From the NCBI GenBank assembly GCA_900604495.1, contig UWOR01000003.1, positions 124,001 to 188,000 on the forward strand: DNA of 64,000 nt. Reading direction: 5' to 3'. Source of the stretch: Desulfovibrio sp. Marseille-P6017 (lineage in GTDB: Bacteria > Bacillota_A > Clostridia > Peptostreptococcales > Peptostreptococcaceae). How positions within the stretch are numbered: the stretch's first letter is position 1; each line of letters starts with the position of its first letter. Below, piece after piece: positions 53,802-61,932 of the stretch. The notes beneath the pieces were generated by a model. The model worked only from the letters and a program-made list of their open reading frames with translations. It was not told where the DNA came from and ran no database searches. The position numbers were made by a program, and so were the translations under genes.

Positions 53802-54984
53802 AAAGGTTAAATATATTATTAAGTTTTTCAACAGCCTCTAATTTAGTATCCTCCATAACATGTGTATATATATCTAACGTAATACTTATATCATAATGGC
53901 CCATTAACACTTGAACCGTTTTAGGCGGAACATTAGCTTCAAATAATCTAGTAGCATAAGTATGTCTTAATCCATGGAACTTAATAGGCTCAATATCGAG
54001 TTTAGTTAAGATACTCTTTAAATTCCTAGCAGGTCTTTTATCATCTATAGGATAACCTAACTTATCACAAAATACATAATCATTATTAGAATATAAATCA
54101 CCAAGTTTTAGTCTATTTTTATTTTGCTCTAGTCTATGATCCTTGAGTTTGATTAATATATTTTTAGGTATAGGAATAGTCCTTATAGAATTTTTAGTTT
54201 TAGGTAATTGTTCAATAACTTTAGACTCTCTATTACCGTTTCTATCTATATGAGTAACTCTTTGTAATGTTCTATTAACAGTTAGAGTACCAGTATTAAA
54301 ATCTACATCACTCCATTTTAAACCTAATATTTCACCAAGTCTTAAACCCGTACTAAGTGCAACTAAGAATAATACTTCAAGATTATGTCCTTTAATAGCT
54401 TCAATAAATAACTTTTGTTGGTCCGAACTTAATACTTTGATTTCTTTAGTTGTATTATCTTTAGGTAAAGTAACCATTTTACAATAGTTCTTTTGTATAT
54501 ATCCTTGTTTCTCAGCTTCTGCAAGGCAAGGTTTAAGTCTAGTATTTAAGCTTTTAACAGTTGATACAGGCTTATTATATATATCTATAAGCTCATTATA
54601 ATGCTTTTGTAAGTGTGTAGCTCTTAAGTCCTTTAACTTAATTTTACCTATAGTAGAGCCTTTAATATAGTTTCTATATATTCCCTCATATTTTTCAAAT
54701 GATTTAGGCTTTAAGTCTTTTATTCTATAATCAAATAACCAAGTATAGTACCAATGCTCAAGAGTTAATTTATCATCAGATGGCAAAGCTCCTAGGCTTA
54801 TTTGCTTTTTAAATTCCTCTAATTTTTCCTTAACTTCCTTTTGAGTTTTACCATAGAATTGTTTTCTAATATATTTTCCGTTTTCATCTGAGCCAACTGA
54901 TATAGAAGCTCTCCATCCTTTATTTACTCCATTAACTATATATTTACTTATAGAGCCTTCGCCATTAGCTCTTTTATTGGCCAT
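53800..54984 (-). CDS. int: Tyrosine recombinase integrase
   Basis: A 394-residue phage/ICE-type integrase. An N-terminal arm-binding domain (RANGEGSISKY, then KGWRASISVG) is followed by a SAM-like core-binding domain (residues ~70-165) and the catalytic domain with R215, H337-x-x-R340, H363 and nucleophile Y373 (LDIYTHVMED). All catalytic residues are intact. GGGGTGAT precedes the ATG. Its likely target is the ssrA 3' end. Repeats upstream (55037-55430) may be arm-type sites. Confidence 0.95.
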   Translation of the reverse strand: MANKRANGEGSISKYIVNGVNKGWRASISVGSDENGKYIRKQFYGKTQKEVKEKLEEFKKQISLGALPSDDKLTLEHWYYTWLFDYRIKDLKPKSFEKYEGIYRNYIKGSTIGKIKLKDLRATHLQKHYNELIDIYNKPVSTVKSLNTRLKPCLAEAEKQGYIQKNYCKMVTLPKDNTTKEIKVLSSDQQKLFIEAIKGHNLEVLFLVALSTGLRLGEILGLKWSDVDFNTGTLTVNRTLQRVTHIDRNGNRESKVIEQLPKTKNSIRTIPIPKNILIKLKDHRLEQNKNRLKLGDLYSNNDYVFCDKLGYPIDDKRPARNLKSILTKLDIEPIKFHGLRHTYATRLFEANVPPKTVQVLMGHYDISITLDIYTHVMEDTKLEAVEKLNNIFNL

Positions 54985-55036
54985 GAGCTATCACCCCTTT
55001 ATATTTTAAATATTCCTAAGTAACTAAGAATTTTAT

Positions 55037-55068
55037 GTAGTTACTAGGTATATATTTTCAGTAACTAC
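55037..55068. repeat. Inverted repeat upstream of int
   Basis: GTAGTTAC at 55037-55044 and GTAACTAC at 55061-55068 are perfect inverted copies. The right half is close to the CACTACAA core of the three direct repeats further upstream, suggesting related binding sites for Int or Xis. Confidence 0.5.
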
Positions 55069-55122
55069 AAGATAAGCAAAAGTATTTATATCTAACTTTG
55101 GTATGAAAAGCTTAAGTTTATT

Positions 55123-55430
55123 GTGCAGTTATATTTTTAGATAAATACTTAGTATTATTTGTCACTACAATGTTAATAGATGACGAGGTAAAATTTATTA
55201 GGTTAACGAAATATTTCGCTGAGCTCAAAGTTGAGCGGTTATCATAGTGTAGTTTTATATTTATAGTGAGTAAAACTTGTCACTACAATGTAATAGATGA
55301 CAAGGGAAAAATCTCGGTTAATTATAGTAAAGTAAAATTTTTGAAAACGAAAAATTACGTTCTCAAAATTGAGCAGTTATCATAGTGGAAGTTTTATATT
55401 TATACTTAGCAAAATTTGTCACTACAATAG
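55123..55430. repeat. Three diverged direct repeats of about 65 bp
   Basis: Units start at 55123, 55233 and 55371. Each begins GAGCRGTTAT (GTGCAGTTAT in the first) and carries GTCACTACAATG at 55161, 55279 and 55418; the first two continue to GATGAC. They fill the 497-bp gap between integrase and repressor, which has no ORF. Candidate arm-type sites or a replication/regulatory region. Confidence 0.6.
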
Positions 55431-55481
55431 AGTGTTAATTTACTCAGAATCCAATTTTGGATTTTGACATTATTTTCAGTT

Positions 55482-56357
55482 TTATTCGTTATTTTCTTGG
55501 TCGATTTCTTTTTCTAATTTGAATAACTCAAACTCTAATAAATCACAAGTTTTCATAAGTAATTTTCTATATGATTTATCATTCATATTAGAGAGATTAT
55601 TTTCTTTTCCTATATAAAATATTAAGTTAACTAATGATTTATAGGCCAAACCTATGTTTATTGTTTCAGGTTTAGATGTAAATCCTCCAGGGATTTTAAT
55701 ACTTTTATTTGCAGCATATTTAAAATCTTGTATTATATTTTTTATATCAATGTCTAAATCGGAAAAGCCAAATGAGCTACCATTAATAAAAGCGTAAAAG
55801 TCATTAAAATTATAATATCTATAAAAATCTAAGAGCTTTATTAATTCTGGTAAAGGTAATTCCTTTTCAGCATTGATGAGCCAAATATTGTGGATATTAG
55901 TTTGTTCTTCTAAAAATTCTTTTAAACCATCAATAGATAATGGAGTATTATTTTTAGAATAAGATTTACCTATGCAAGTAATTAGTTCTGATGTAAATGA
56001 AGGATATGAAGGTGATACAAAAATATTATCTTTTTTATAATTATTTGATAAACTTAGATTTCTTTCTAAAAACTCCATATAACCTTCATAATTTGGATCA
56101 AAATATCCAAATTGGCTATCTATGAATCCAGAAAAACCACTTTCATCTTGCATTGGTATTAATTCAGAACCTATTAAAAAATCTATTGGTATTTGTAATG
56201 TTGTAGCTATATCTCCTAATACATCTATTGGAGGCATAGCATCATTAGCTTCATATTTTTGTATTGTAGATTTTGATTTATTTACTTTTTTAGCTAGCTC
56301 CGTTTGAGTTAGGCATTTTTCTTTTCTATATTTCTTTATGTTCTCACCTATGTTCAT
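55482..56357 (-). CDS. Xre-family phage-type repressor
   Basis: A 291-residue protein with an N-terminal Xre helix-turn-helix (residues ~5-60: LTQTELAKKVNKSKSTIQKYE) and a 220-residue C-terminal part without a recognisable S24 peptidase motif. It is divergent from a small Xre gene across a region with four similar AT-rich operators, which is the layout of a CI/Cro-like switch. Since no LexA-type cleavage site is seen, induction may not follow the RecA route. C-terminal function unknown. Confidence 0.82.
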   Translation of the reverse strand: MNIGENIKKYRKEKCLTQTELAKKVNKSKSTIQKYEANDAMPPIDVLGDIATTLQIPIDFLIGSELIPMQDESGFSGFIDSQFGYFDPNYEGYMEFLERNLSLSNNYKKDNIFVSPSYPSFTSELITCIGKSYSKNNTPLSIDGLKEFLEEQTNIHNIWLINAEKELPLPELIKLLDFYRYYNFNDFYAFINGSSFGFSDLDIDIKNIIQDFKYAANKSIKIPGGFTSKPETINIGLAYKSLVNLIFYIGKENNLSNMNDKSYRKLLMKTCDLLEFELFKLEKEIDQENNE

Positions 56358-56396
56358 TTATAACCTCCATAAAATAAATTCTATTATATAACTATT

Positions 56397-56512
56397 GCCT
56401 AATTTAATTATAACATACAAGGTGTAATATTGTTATGCTTTTTTGTAGTTAATATATTGACTAACGTAATTTAGTTATGCTAATATATAAACAAGACATA
56501 ATTAAATTATGC
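56397..56512. promoter_or_regulatory. Operator cluster of the divergent Xre genes
   Basis: Four related sites: TAATTTAATTATA (56400-56412), GTAATATTGTTATGC (56424-56438), GTAATTTAGTTATGC (56466-56480) and the perfect palindrome CATAATT-A-AATTATG (56497-56511). The right-hand two flank and overlap the rightward promoter. Confidence 0.65.
56457..56486 (+). promoter_or_regulatory. Rightward early promoter
   Basis: TTGACT at 56457-56462, 18 nt, TAATAT at 56481-56486. It overlaps the third operator, so bound repressor would block it. Confidence 0.6.
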
Positions 56513-56530
56513 TTTTAGAAGGTGGTAAAT

Positions 56531-56728
56531 ATGAGTCTAACTCTAAAAATAGCGAGAATAAAAAAAGGTTTGAGGCAAAAAGATTTGGCTAAAAAATTAG
56601 GAATGTCTCCAAGCACAATTAATAGGCTTGAAGTTGGAAAACAAGATATAAAGCAATTAAAATTTGAATCTATAGAAAAAATAGCAAATGCTCTAGACAT
56701 AACAGTAAGCGAACTTATAGAAGAGTAG
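56531..56728 (+). CDS. Small Xre-family regulator (Cro-like)
   Basis: A 65-residue single-domain helix-turn-helix protein (LRQKDLAKKLGMSPSTINRLE). AAGGTGG at 56519-56525 selects the ATG at 56531 over the GTG at 56522. It is the first gene read from the rightward promoter, the position of a Cro-type regulator. The family call is firm; the switch role is inferred. Confidence 0.85.
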   Translation: MSLTLKIARIKKGLRQKDLAKKLGMSPSTINRLEVGKQDIKQLKFESIEKIANALDITVSELIEE

Positions 56729-56741
56729 GGGTGATTAATTT

Positions 56742-57053
56742 ATGAGTAATACAAATAACCTAGAAATATTAAAAACGCTACAAAGTACTTTAAATATTTT
56801 AGTAAGCCAACAAGAGGAAGAAAGAGATAGGGAGCGAGGCTATAGAGAAGTAATGACATATAAGAGGAATAAAGCAGAACTTATGACAGCTAAAGAAGCA
56901 GCAAAGGAATATCCTATAGGAGAAGCTAAGTTTAGAGAACTTTGTAGGTCAACAAATAAAGGATTCCCAAGCATTAAAATAGGGTGTAGATATTACATAA
57001 TAAAAGATAAACTAGATGACTGGTTTAGAGCTAATGCAGGTAGTTGCTTGTAA
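56742..57053 (+). CDS. Excisionase-like DNA-binding protein
   Basis: A 103-residue protein. The C-terminal half (residues ~45-98) matches Tn916 Xis-like excisionases: LMTAKEAAKEYPIGEAKFREL, then a wing FPSIKIGCRYYIIKDKLDDWF. The N-terminal ~40 residues form a charged helix. It lies in the early region with a short gap after the Cro-like gene. It could direct integrase toward excision or act as a general early regulator. Confidence 0.75.
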   Translation: MSNTNNLEILKTLQSTLNILVSQQEEERDRERGYREVMTYKRNKAELMTAKEAAKEYPIGEAKFRELCRSTNKGFPSIKIGCRYYIIKDKLDDWFRANAGSCL

Positions 57054-57066
57054 GTGGGTGAGGTGA

Positions 57067-57801
57067 TTGAGTAAGATTTTAAATAAAGGATATATGGTTT
57101 CACCTTTAGGTTTAAGTGAAAGGCAATTACTAATATATAATGCTCTATACAAAAAGTGTAATTTTGAAAATATGCTTGTAGATATGACTATAGATCAAAT
57201 TATATTAGAAATTAAATCTATAGAATTAAGTTATGACATAGCTTACAGAGAGGTTAAAAAATTAATAGAGTTAGGTTGTTTGAGAGTTTTTAGAAAGAAA
57301 TCTAAAGGCAAAGCACCTATATATGAAATTGTAAAATTTCAAGAAAAAACATCAAAGTTAAAACAAAATCAAATCCAAGTTAAATCCAAATTAAAACCTA
57401 GTAATTCCAATGATTGTAATGAGGATAATGCAAGTGATATCCAAGTTAAATCCAAATTAAAGCCATATACTATCAAAGAAAAAGAAAAAGAAATAAATAT
57501 ATATAGTCGAGTTATCACACGACTTAATGAATTAACTTGTAAAAGTTATAAACCTACAACTAAGAAAACAGTAGCTTGTATAGATGCTAGATTAAAAGAA
57601 GGTTTTATAGAGGATGATTTTTATAAGGTAATAGAAATTAAAACTAAAGAATGGTTAGGAACTAATATGGAGATTTATTTAAGACCAGAAACACTTTTTG
57701 GGACTAAGTTTGAAGGATATTTAAATCAGAAACCAAAAGATCAACAGTTATATGATAAACCAATGGGAAAAGTTATAGAAATGAAGATAGGAGAAGGATA
57801 A
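57067..57801 (+). CDS. Phage replication protein with Phg_2220_C domain
   Basis: A 244-residue protein starting with TTG and a GGTGAGGTGA-type ribosome binding site. The N-terminal ~95 residues look like a winged-helix DNA-binding domain. The C-terminal part (RLNELTCKSYKPTTKKTVACI, then YLRPETLFGTKFEGYLN) is the conserved phage C-terminal domain (Phg_2220_C). The linker contains IQVKSKLKP twice, because its DNA carries iteron-like repeats (57373-57461). It resembles the lambda O type, where the origin lies inside the initiator gene. DnaB follows immediately. Confidence 0.82.
   Translation: MSKILNKGYMVSPLGLSERQLLIYNALYKKCNFENMLVDMTIDQIILEIKSIELSYDIAYREVKKLIELGCLRVFRKKSKGKAPIYEIVKFQEKTSKLKQNQIQVKSKLKPSNSNDCNEDNASDIQVKSKLKPYTIKEKEKEINIYSRVITRLNELTCKSYKPTTKKTVACIDARLKEGFIEDDFYKVIEIKTKEWLGTNMEIYLRPETLFGTKFEGYLNQKPKDQQLYDKPMGKVIEMKIGEG
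57373..57461 (+). repeat. Iteron-like repeats inside the replication gene
   Basis: A 23-bp unit occurs at 57373-57395 and identically at 57439-57461. Each unit is itself two near-copies of ATCCAARTTAAA, giving four iterons. A/T- and purine-rich DNA follows (57467-57500). This fits a phage origin within the initiator gene. Confidence 0.6.
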
Positions 57802-57802
57802 T

Positions 57803-59140
57803 ATGCCAGAGCATTTATACAGTCAAGAAGCAGAGCAAAGTGTACTAGGGTGCATGATATTAGATAGTAGAACCATAGACTATATAAAAAATTTAAATGG
57901 TGATGATTTTTACTATGAAGCTCATAAGGACTTATTCAATTCTATTATGCTGTTAAATAAAAAAAATAAGCCTATAGATTTAGTTACTATAGTGGAGCAA
58001 TTAAAATCTATAGGCAAGCTAGAAGATGTAGGAGGAATTAGTTATATAACGAGCTTATCAACCATAGTTCCTAATACTTCTAGTATAGGGCATTACATAG
58101 ATATTGTAAAAGGATTTAGCGACAAAAGAAGAATGATAATAGCTTCATATAAGTTTATAGAAAATATACGAGGTGGTAAGGATATCGATTCATCTTTAGA
58201 GATATTTGAGAAGTCAACAAATATTATTGATGAAGTTAAGGAATATAATAACACTCTTGATTACATAATGAGCAATATTTTTGACAAGTTAAATGACAAA
58301 CCACAAGAAAAAATTAAAACTAATATAGCTATTATTGATAAACATACTAATGGAATTGGGAAAAAAGAGTTAATAGCTATCGGCGCTGGTAGTGGAGTTG
58401 GTAAGAGTGCTATAGCCTTAAAGATATCAATAGAAGCTTATAAAAAAGGCAAAAAAGTTATGATAATAAGTCGTGAAATGAGTAAAGAGCAAGTAGCTGA
58501 ACGTATAATCTTGTCAGAGACAGGAATATCTAAATTAGATTATGAAAATAGAAGTTTTACAGAGAGTGATTGGGTAAAGTTAACAAATACTATGAGCAAT
58601 TATTATACTAAAAACATAATTATAGACGATCAAATATCTACTATACAGGGGATAAAAAGAGCTATAAGAGTCAATAAGCCGGATTTAGTTATAGTTGATT
58701 ATGTTCAATTATTAACTCCAAGCTCAATTAAAGATACAAGAGAAAGACAAGTAGCAGAACTTTCTAGAGAGTTAAAAAATATAACTTTAGACTTCGGAGT
58801 ACCAGTAATTCAACTAACACAATTAGCAGAAAAGGGAAATGGAAATTTTAGACCTAGAGGAGAAAGTTATACAAGAGAATCAAGAGCTATATATCATGAC
58901 AGTAATATAGTTATATACCTTCACAGGGTAACAGAAGAGAAAGAGCTTAATGAGGCTTATAAAAGGACTATATTTAATGAAAGAGGAAGCTTTGATGATA
59001 TGAAAGCAACTATTGAAGCTCAAGGGATTAAGGGGAATAAATTCTTAGAAATTATAGTTGATAAAAATAGAAATGGTACAACAGGAAGTAATTATTATTG
59101 GTTTAAAGGCTCAGATTTAAACTATTATCCAATAGTATAA
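57803..59140 (+). CDS. dnaB: Replicative DNA helicase DnaB
   Basis: A 445-residue DnaB-family helicase. The N-terminal domain (SQEAEQSVLGCMILD) is followed by the RecA-like motor with Walker A IGAGSGVGKS at 193-202 and Walker B LVIVDYVQLL near 300. It is a phage-type copy, not linked to ribosomal or recombination genes, one base after the replication protein gene. Together they would load the replisome at the element's own origin. Confidence 0.93.
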   Translation: MPEHLYSQEAEQSVLGCMILDSRTIDYIKNLNGDDFYYEAHKDLFNSIMLLNKKNKPIDLVTIVEQLKSIGKLEDVGGISYITSLSTIVPNTSSIGHYIDIVKGFSDKRRMIIASYKFIENIRGGKDIDSSLEIFEKSTNIIDEVKEYNNTLDYIMSNIFDKLNDKPQEKIKTNIAIIDKHTNGIGKKELIAIGAGSGVGKSAIALKISIEAYKKGKKVMIISREMSKEQVAERIILSETGISKLDYENRSFTESDWVKLTNTMSNYYTKNIIIDDQISTIQGIKRAIRVNKPDLVIVDYVQLLTPSSIKDTRERQVAELSRELKNITLDFGVPVIQLTQLAEKGNGNFRPRGESYTRESRAIYHDSNIVIYLHRVTEEKELNEAYKRTIFNERGSFDDMKATIEAQGIKGNKFLEIIVDKNRNGTTGSNYYWFKGSDLNYYPIV

Positions 59141-59190
59141 AATTTTAGAACGATATAAATTTTTATATATGAACATATGGAGATTGATAA

Positions 59191-59463
59191 ATGAGTATTC
59201 AAAAATTAATTACAGAAATAAATAGAAAAGTTGGAGCATTAGAAATTATAGAGCATATAAGGGTTAAAAGATCTATATCCAAAAATAAAGATTTACTAGT
59301 TGGAGCTTTTATTGTAGAAGGTGGATTTTTAGAATTTAAAGGAGTTTCAGGATTAGAAATTGAGATTAAGATAAATAGATTTTTAAAGTATGAAAAAATA
59401 AACTCAGATATATATAGAATATATAACCAAAATATTAATCTATTAATTAGACCTTTAGAATAG
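59191..59463 (+). CDS. Hypothetical protein of 90 residues
   Basis: Small protein with alternating strands (GAFIVEGGFLEFKGVSG) and charged helices, no cysteine, no membrane segment. GGAG at 59179-59182 is nine bases before the ATG. In the early region after dnaB. Family not recognised. Confidence 0.6.
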   Translation: MSIQKLITEINRKVGALEIIEHIRVKRSISKNKDLLVGAFIVEGGFLEFKGVSGLEIEIKINRFLKYEKINSDIYRIYNQNINLLIRPLE

Positions 59464-59540
59464 TAAAAATATCTAAAATTTAGTACTTATAAAGCTTTTT
59501 AGACTTATTTTAGTATAAATCTACATTATGAATATAAAAA

Positions 59541-59602
59541 AAGCAGTTACACACGGTAACCACTCTATCCACAAATAGAATTGTACCACGTGTAGTTGCT
59601 CT
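59541..59602 (+). other. Strong hairpin with a DnaA-box-like loop
   Basis: AGCAGTTACACACGGTA pairs with TACCACGTGTAGTTGCT, and an inner CTCTAT / ATAGAA closes a loop containing CTATCCACA, one base off the DnaA box TTATCCACA. No T-run follows. It may be a small RNA, a replication element or a translation-control hairpin for the next tiny ORF. Confidence 0.5.
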
Positions 59603-59622
59603 TAGTAAAGGAGTAAATGTAT

Positions 59623-59733
59623 ATGAATTATAATAAATTTAAAGTAATAAAAGAGATATTGATAAGAGCTAAGAAAGATTTCAAGAGTAAAGAAACTTTA
59701 GAAATAGCTATAAAATTAAATAAATTAAGATAA
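59623..59733 (+). CDS. Tiny ORF of 36 residues
   Basis: Starts nine bases after AAGGAG (59608-59613), with an in-frame ATG at 59617 as an alternative. The product is a lysine-rich helix beginning MNYNKFKVIKEILIRAKK. It lies right after the hairpin at 59541. Unknown function. Confidence 0.45.
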   Translation: MNYNKFKVIKEILIRAKKDFKSKETLEIAIKLNKLR

Positions 59734-59765
59734 AACACACACATACTTAGGGAGATTTAGGACTA

Positions 59766-59933
59766 ATGATAACAATAGCAATAGGGATAGAAGAACCAAC
59801 GGTAACAGTTGAGATACATCACAAAGAGAATTTTTACTATCATGAAATTCAATGTGAGAACTTCAAAATAGCTCAAGAGGTAGCTGAAACATTAAGAAAA
59901 GGAATACAAGATAAAATAAATATGTATAAATAA
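59766..59933 (+). CDS. Small ORF of 55 residues
   Basis: Starts 11 bases after GGGAG (59750-59754). It begins MITIAIGIEEPTVTVEIHHK and ends in a charged helix. A compact strand-helix pattern without cysteine clusters or membrane segments. Unknown phage-type gene. Confidence 0.5.
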   Translation: MITIAIGIEEPTVTVEIHHKENFYYHEIQCENFKIAQEVAETLRKGIQDKINMYK

Positions 59934-59947
59934 GGGGATGAATAAAA

Positions 59948-60211
59948 ATGTGTAGATATAAAAATTACTATGTTTATGTTATAAGATATACCTTTAAGAA
60001 TGGTTCTAGAGGAGAGCAGAAAATATTAAGTAAATGTGATAACATTGATAAATTAGTTTCTATTTTTAAAAAGCAATTAGATAGAGCTAAAAGAGCTAAG
60101 TTTAAAGTTTTAATAAATAAAAATACAAGCTGCGGAAAGCAAATTTTTAAGGTTGTTGATGGTTGGCTTTTAAATATGGATATAAGTAATTTCTATATAG
60201 AGTTAATGTAA
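59948..60211 (+). CDS. Hypothetical protein of 87 residues
   Basis: Basic small protein (MCRYKNYYVYVIRYTFKNG) with three cysteines and no recognised motif. AAGGGGATG precedes the start. A terminator follows. Unknown. Confidence 0.6.
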   Translation: MCRYKNYYVYVIRYTFKNGSRGEQKILSKCDNIDKLVSIFKKQLDRAKRAKFKVLINKNTSCGKQIFKVVDGWLLNMDISNFYIELM

Positions 60212-60215
60212 TGTT

Positions 60216-60246
60216 CTAAAGTCCTAGTTTTATACTAGGGCTTTTA
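60216..60246 (+). terminator. Terminator in the early region
   Basis: AGTCCTAGT / ACTAGGGCT stem around TTTAT, then TTTT. Confidence 0.7.
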
Positions 60247-60286
60247 ATTAATAAATTAGTAGTGTAGAAATAATGTTTAGTTAAAA

Positions 60287-60298
60287 TGTAAATTTACA
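60287..60298. promoter_or_regulatory. Short palindrome before the J-domain gene
   Basis: TGTAAATTTACA, a perfect 12-bp palindrome just ahead of the ribosome binding site. Possible operator. Confidence 0.3.
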
Positions 60299-60316
60299 CT
60301 ATATGGAGGTTGAGAT

Positions 60317-60913
60317 ATGTTTTGCAAAATAAGAAAGGGAAAAGAAACATATAGTATTTATATATGTGAAAGATATAGAGAAAATGGGAAGGTAGTGTCA
60401 AATGATAAGAAGATTTGTACATATGGATATCATAGCCTATATGATGATTTTGAGGATTACAATCCTAATTTTAATGAACTTCCAAAATCATTAAAAAAGA
60501 TACTAACAAGAAGGATATTAAAGATTTATACGGTTGAATTATATAATGATTTAGAATGCAAATTGTTAAAGCTAAAAAAGGAATATTATCCTAAGTATGA
60601 GCAGCTATGTAGAAAGATAGATTTAAAGTGGGCAGAAGAAAAGGCGCAGAGAGAAGAAAAGTATAATGAATTTAAAGAACAATATAGAGATTTGTATTAT
60701 AAAGAGATATCAGCTAAGTATCAAGAGGGTTACTTGAATGGTCAATTATCAAGTGCAAATTTTGGTAGTGGAAATAGTTTAGACATTGACAGTCAAGAAA
60801 AGTCACTACTTAAAGAAGCATTTAAATTATTAAGTCATAAATATCATCCAGATAAAGGTGGGTGTACTGATAAAATGGCTTCTATTAATAATTTAAAAGA
60901 AAAGATATTATAG
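60317..60913 (+). CDS. J-domain protein of the mobile element
   Basis: A 198-residue protein whose C-terminus is a J-domain fragment: helix AFKLLSHKYHPDKGG with HPD at residues 177-179. The first ~85 residues have several strands and the middle is a charged, likely coiled-coil helix (KWAEEKAQREEKYNEFKEQY). J domains stimulate Hsp70 (DnaK). Phages use such proteins to recruit host chaperones for replication or assembly. GGAGG lies before the ATG. Confidence 0.75.
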   Translation: MFCKIRKGKETYSIYICERYRENGKVVSNDKKICTYGYHSLYDDFEDYNPNFNELPKSLKKILTRRILKIYTVELYNDLECKLLKLKKEYYPKYEQLCRKIDLKWAEEKAQREEKYNEFKEQYRDLYYKEISAKYQEGYLNGQLSSANFGSGNSLDIDSQEKSLLKEAFKLLSHKYHPDKGGCTDKMASINNLKEKIL

Positions 60914-61025
60914 ATAGGAGAGGGTAATATATATGAGTAAAGGATATGAAATTTTTTTATAATGTAATAGGATTTATGCGATATATAAAGCATGAGCTAC
61001 ATTTGAAAATAATTAAATAATATTG

Positions 61026-61059
61026 AACAAGGTGTTAGTATGATGACACCTTGTTTTTA
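61026..61059 (+). terminator. Terminator after the J-domain gene
   Basis: AACAAGGTGT / ACACCTTGTT stem, T-run after. The rest of the 248-bp gap is AT-rich with a weak promoter (TATGAA 61092, TATAAT 61115). Confidence 0.8.
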
Positions 61060-61161
61060 TATATAGATGGATTTGAGATTGTATGAGGTCATATGAATAT
61101 ATTGAAATATTTGGTATAATTTGGAGTATATAGATTAATTTAAATAGAAAAGGAAGTATTA

Positions 61162-61803
61162 ATGCTTAAGAAATATATAGAAAATGAATTTAAAAGTTTG
61201 AAATTATATCCCAACTTTTGGTCTAGCAATGAACAATATTTATGCTTAGAGCTTGGAAGGGATATAAGTACATCAGATAATGATTATATAAAAGTTGTAT
61301 ATGATAGAGCTGTTAGTGTATTTAAAGATTTATTCAACGATAATGATGATATAATTTTTGTAATTAATGTTTATACATGGCTAGACTGTATCAATAGGTA
61401 TGAGGAAAGTAAGTGTTGTGATTTATACTATAGTAGTGTTGAGAATATAAGACTAAAACAGTACTTAAGACATAAAGCAGAATTAAAAAAAGTTAATGTT
61501 TACTCAGAATATATATCTTGTGAAGATACGGATGATAATCTTAAGAAAATAGATCATTATTATGTAAAATGTAAAGTCAAAGATATAAAATATGGATTAT
61601 TAATTGAGCAAATAACTAAAGAAGATCTAGGATATAGATTTAAAGGGTTAGCAGATTATTTTATAATAAATATTAATAAGCATTATGTATATAGAATGTG
61701 TACTGATGAATATATAGATTTAGTGTTTCTAAATAATGAAGATAGATTGAAAATAAGAGCTAAATATATAGATATAAATGATGATCAAGAAAACTATTAT
61801 TAA
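61162..61803 (+). CDS. DUF3885-like hypothetical protein
   Basis: A 213-residue soluble protein. The C-terminal part (DLGYRFKGLADYFIININ, then HYVYRMCTDEYIDLVFLNN) resembles the DUF3885 domain, whose function is unknown and which is common in Firmicute genomes. AAAGGAAG lies upstream. It stands between two terminators with its own weak promoter, so it may be cargo rather than a phage core gene. Confidence 0.55.
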   Translation: MLKKYIENEFKSLKLYPNFWSSNEQYLCLELGRDISTSDNDYIKVVYDRAVSVFKDLFNDNDDIIFVINVYTWLDCINRYEESKCCDLYYSSVENIRLKQYLRHKAELKKVNVYSEYISCEDTDDNLKKIDHYYVKCKVKDIKYGLLIEQITKEDLGYRFKGLADYFIININKHYVYRMCTDEYIDLVFLNNEDRLKIRAKYIDINDDQENYY

Positions 61804-61932
61804 AATAATATAGCTATACTTAATAATAGTTAAAGAATTATTTGTATGCTTAGTATTTTGTTAACTGAATGTAACTTGAATAAGATGATAGTATACATAT
61901 AAAATAGAATTAATAAGGGAGGAGGAGTAAAT

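Noticed and set aside
55037..55430. CRISPR array
   Set aside because: Only three diverged, long, unevenly spaced units, no unique spacers of constant length and no cas genes.
55482..56357. LexA/CI-type self-cleaving repressor
   Set aside because: The C-terminal part shows no S24 peptidase motif (no cleavage site or Ser/Lys dyad recognised).
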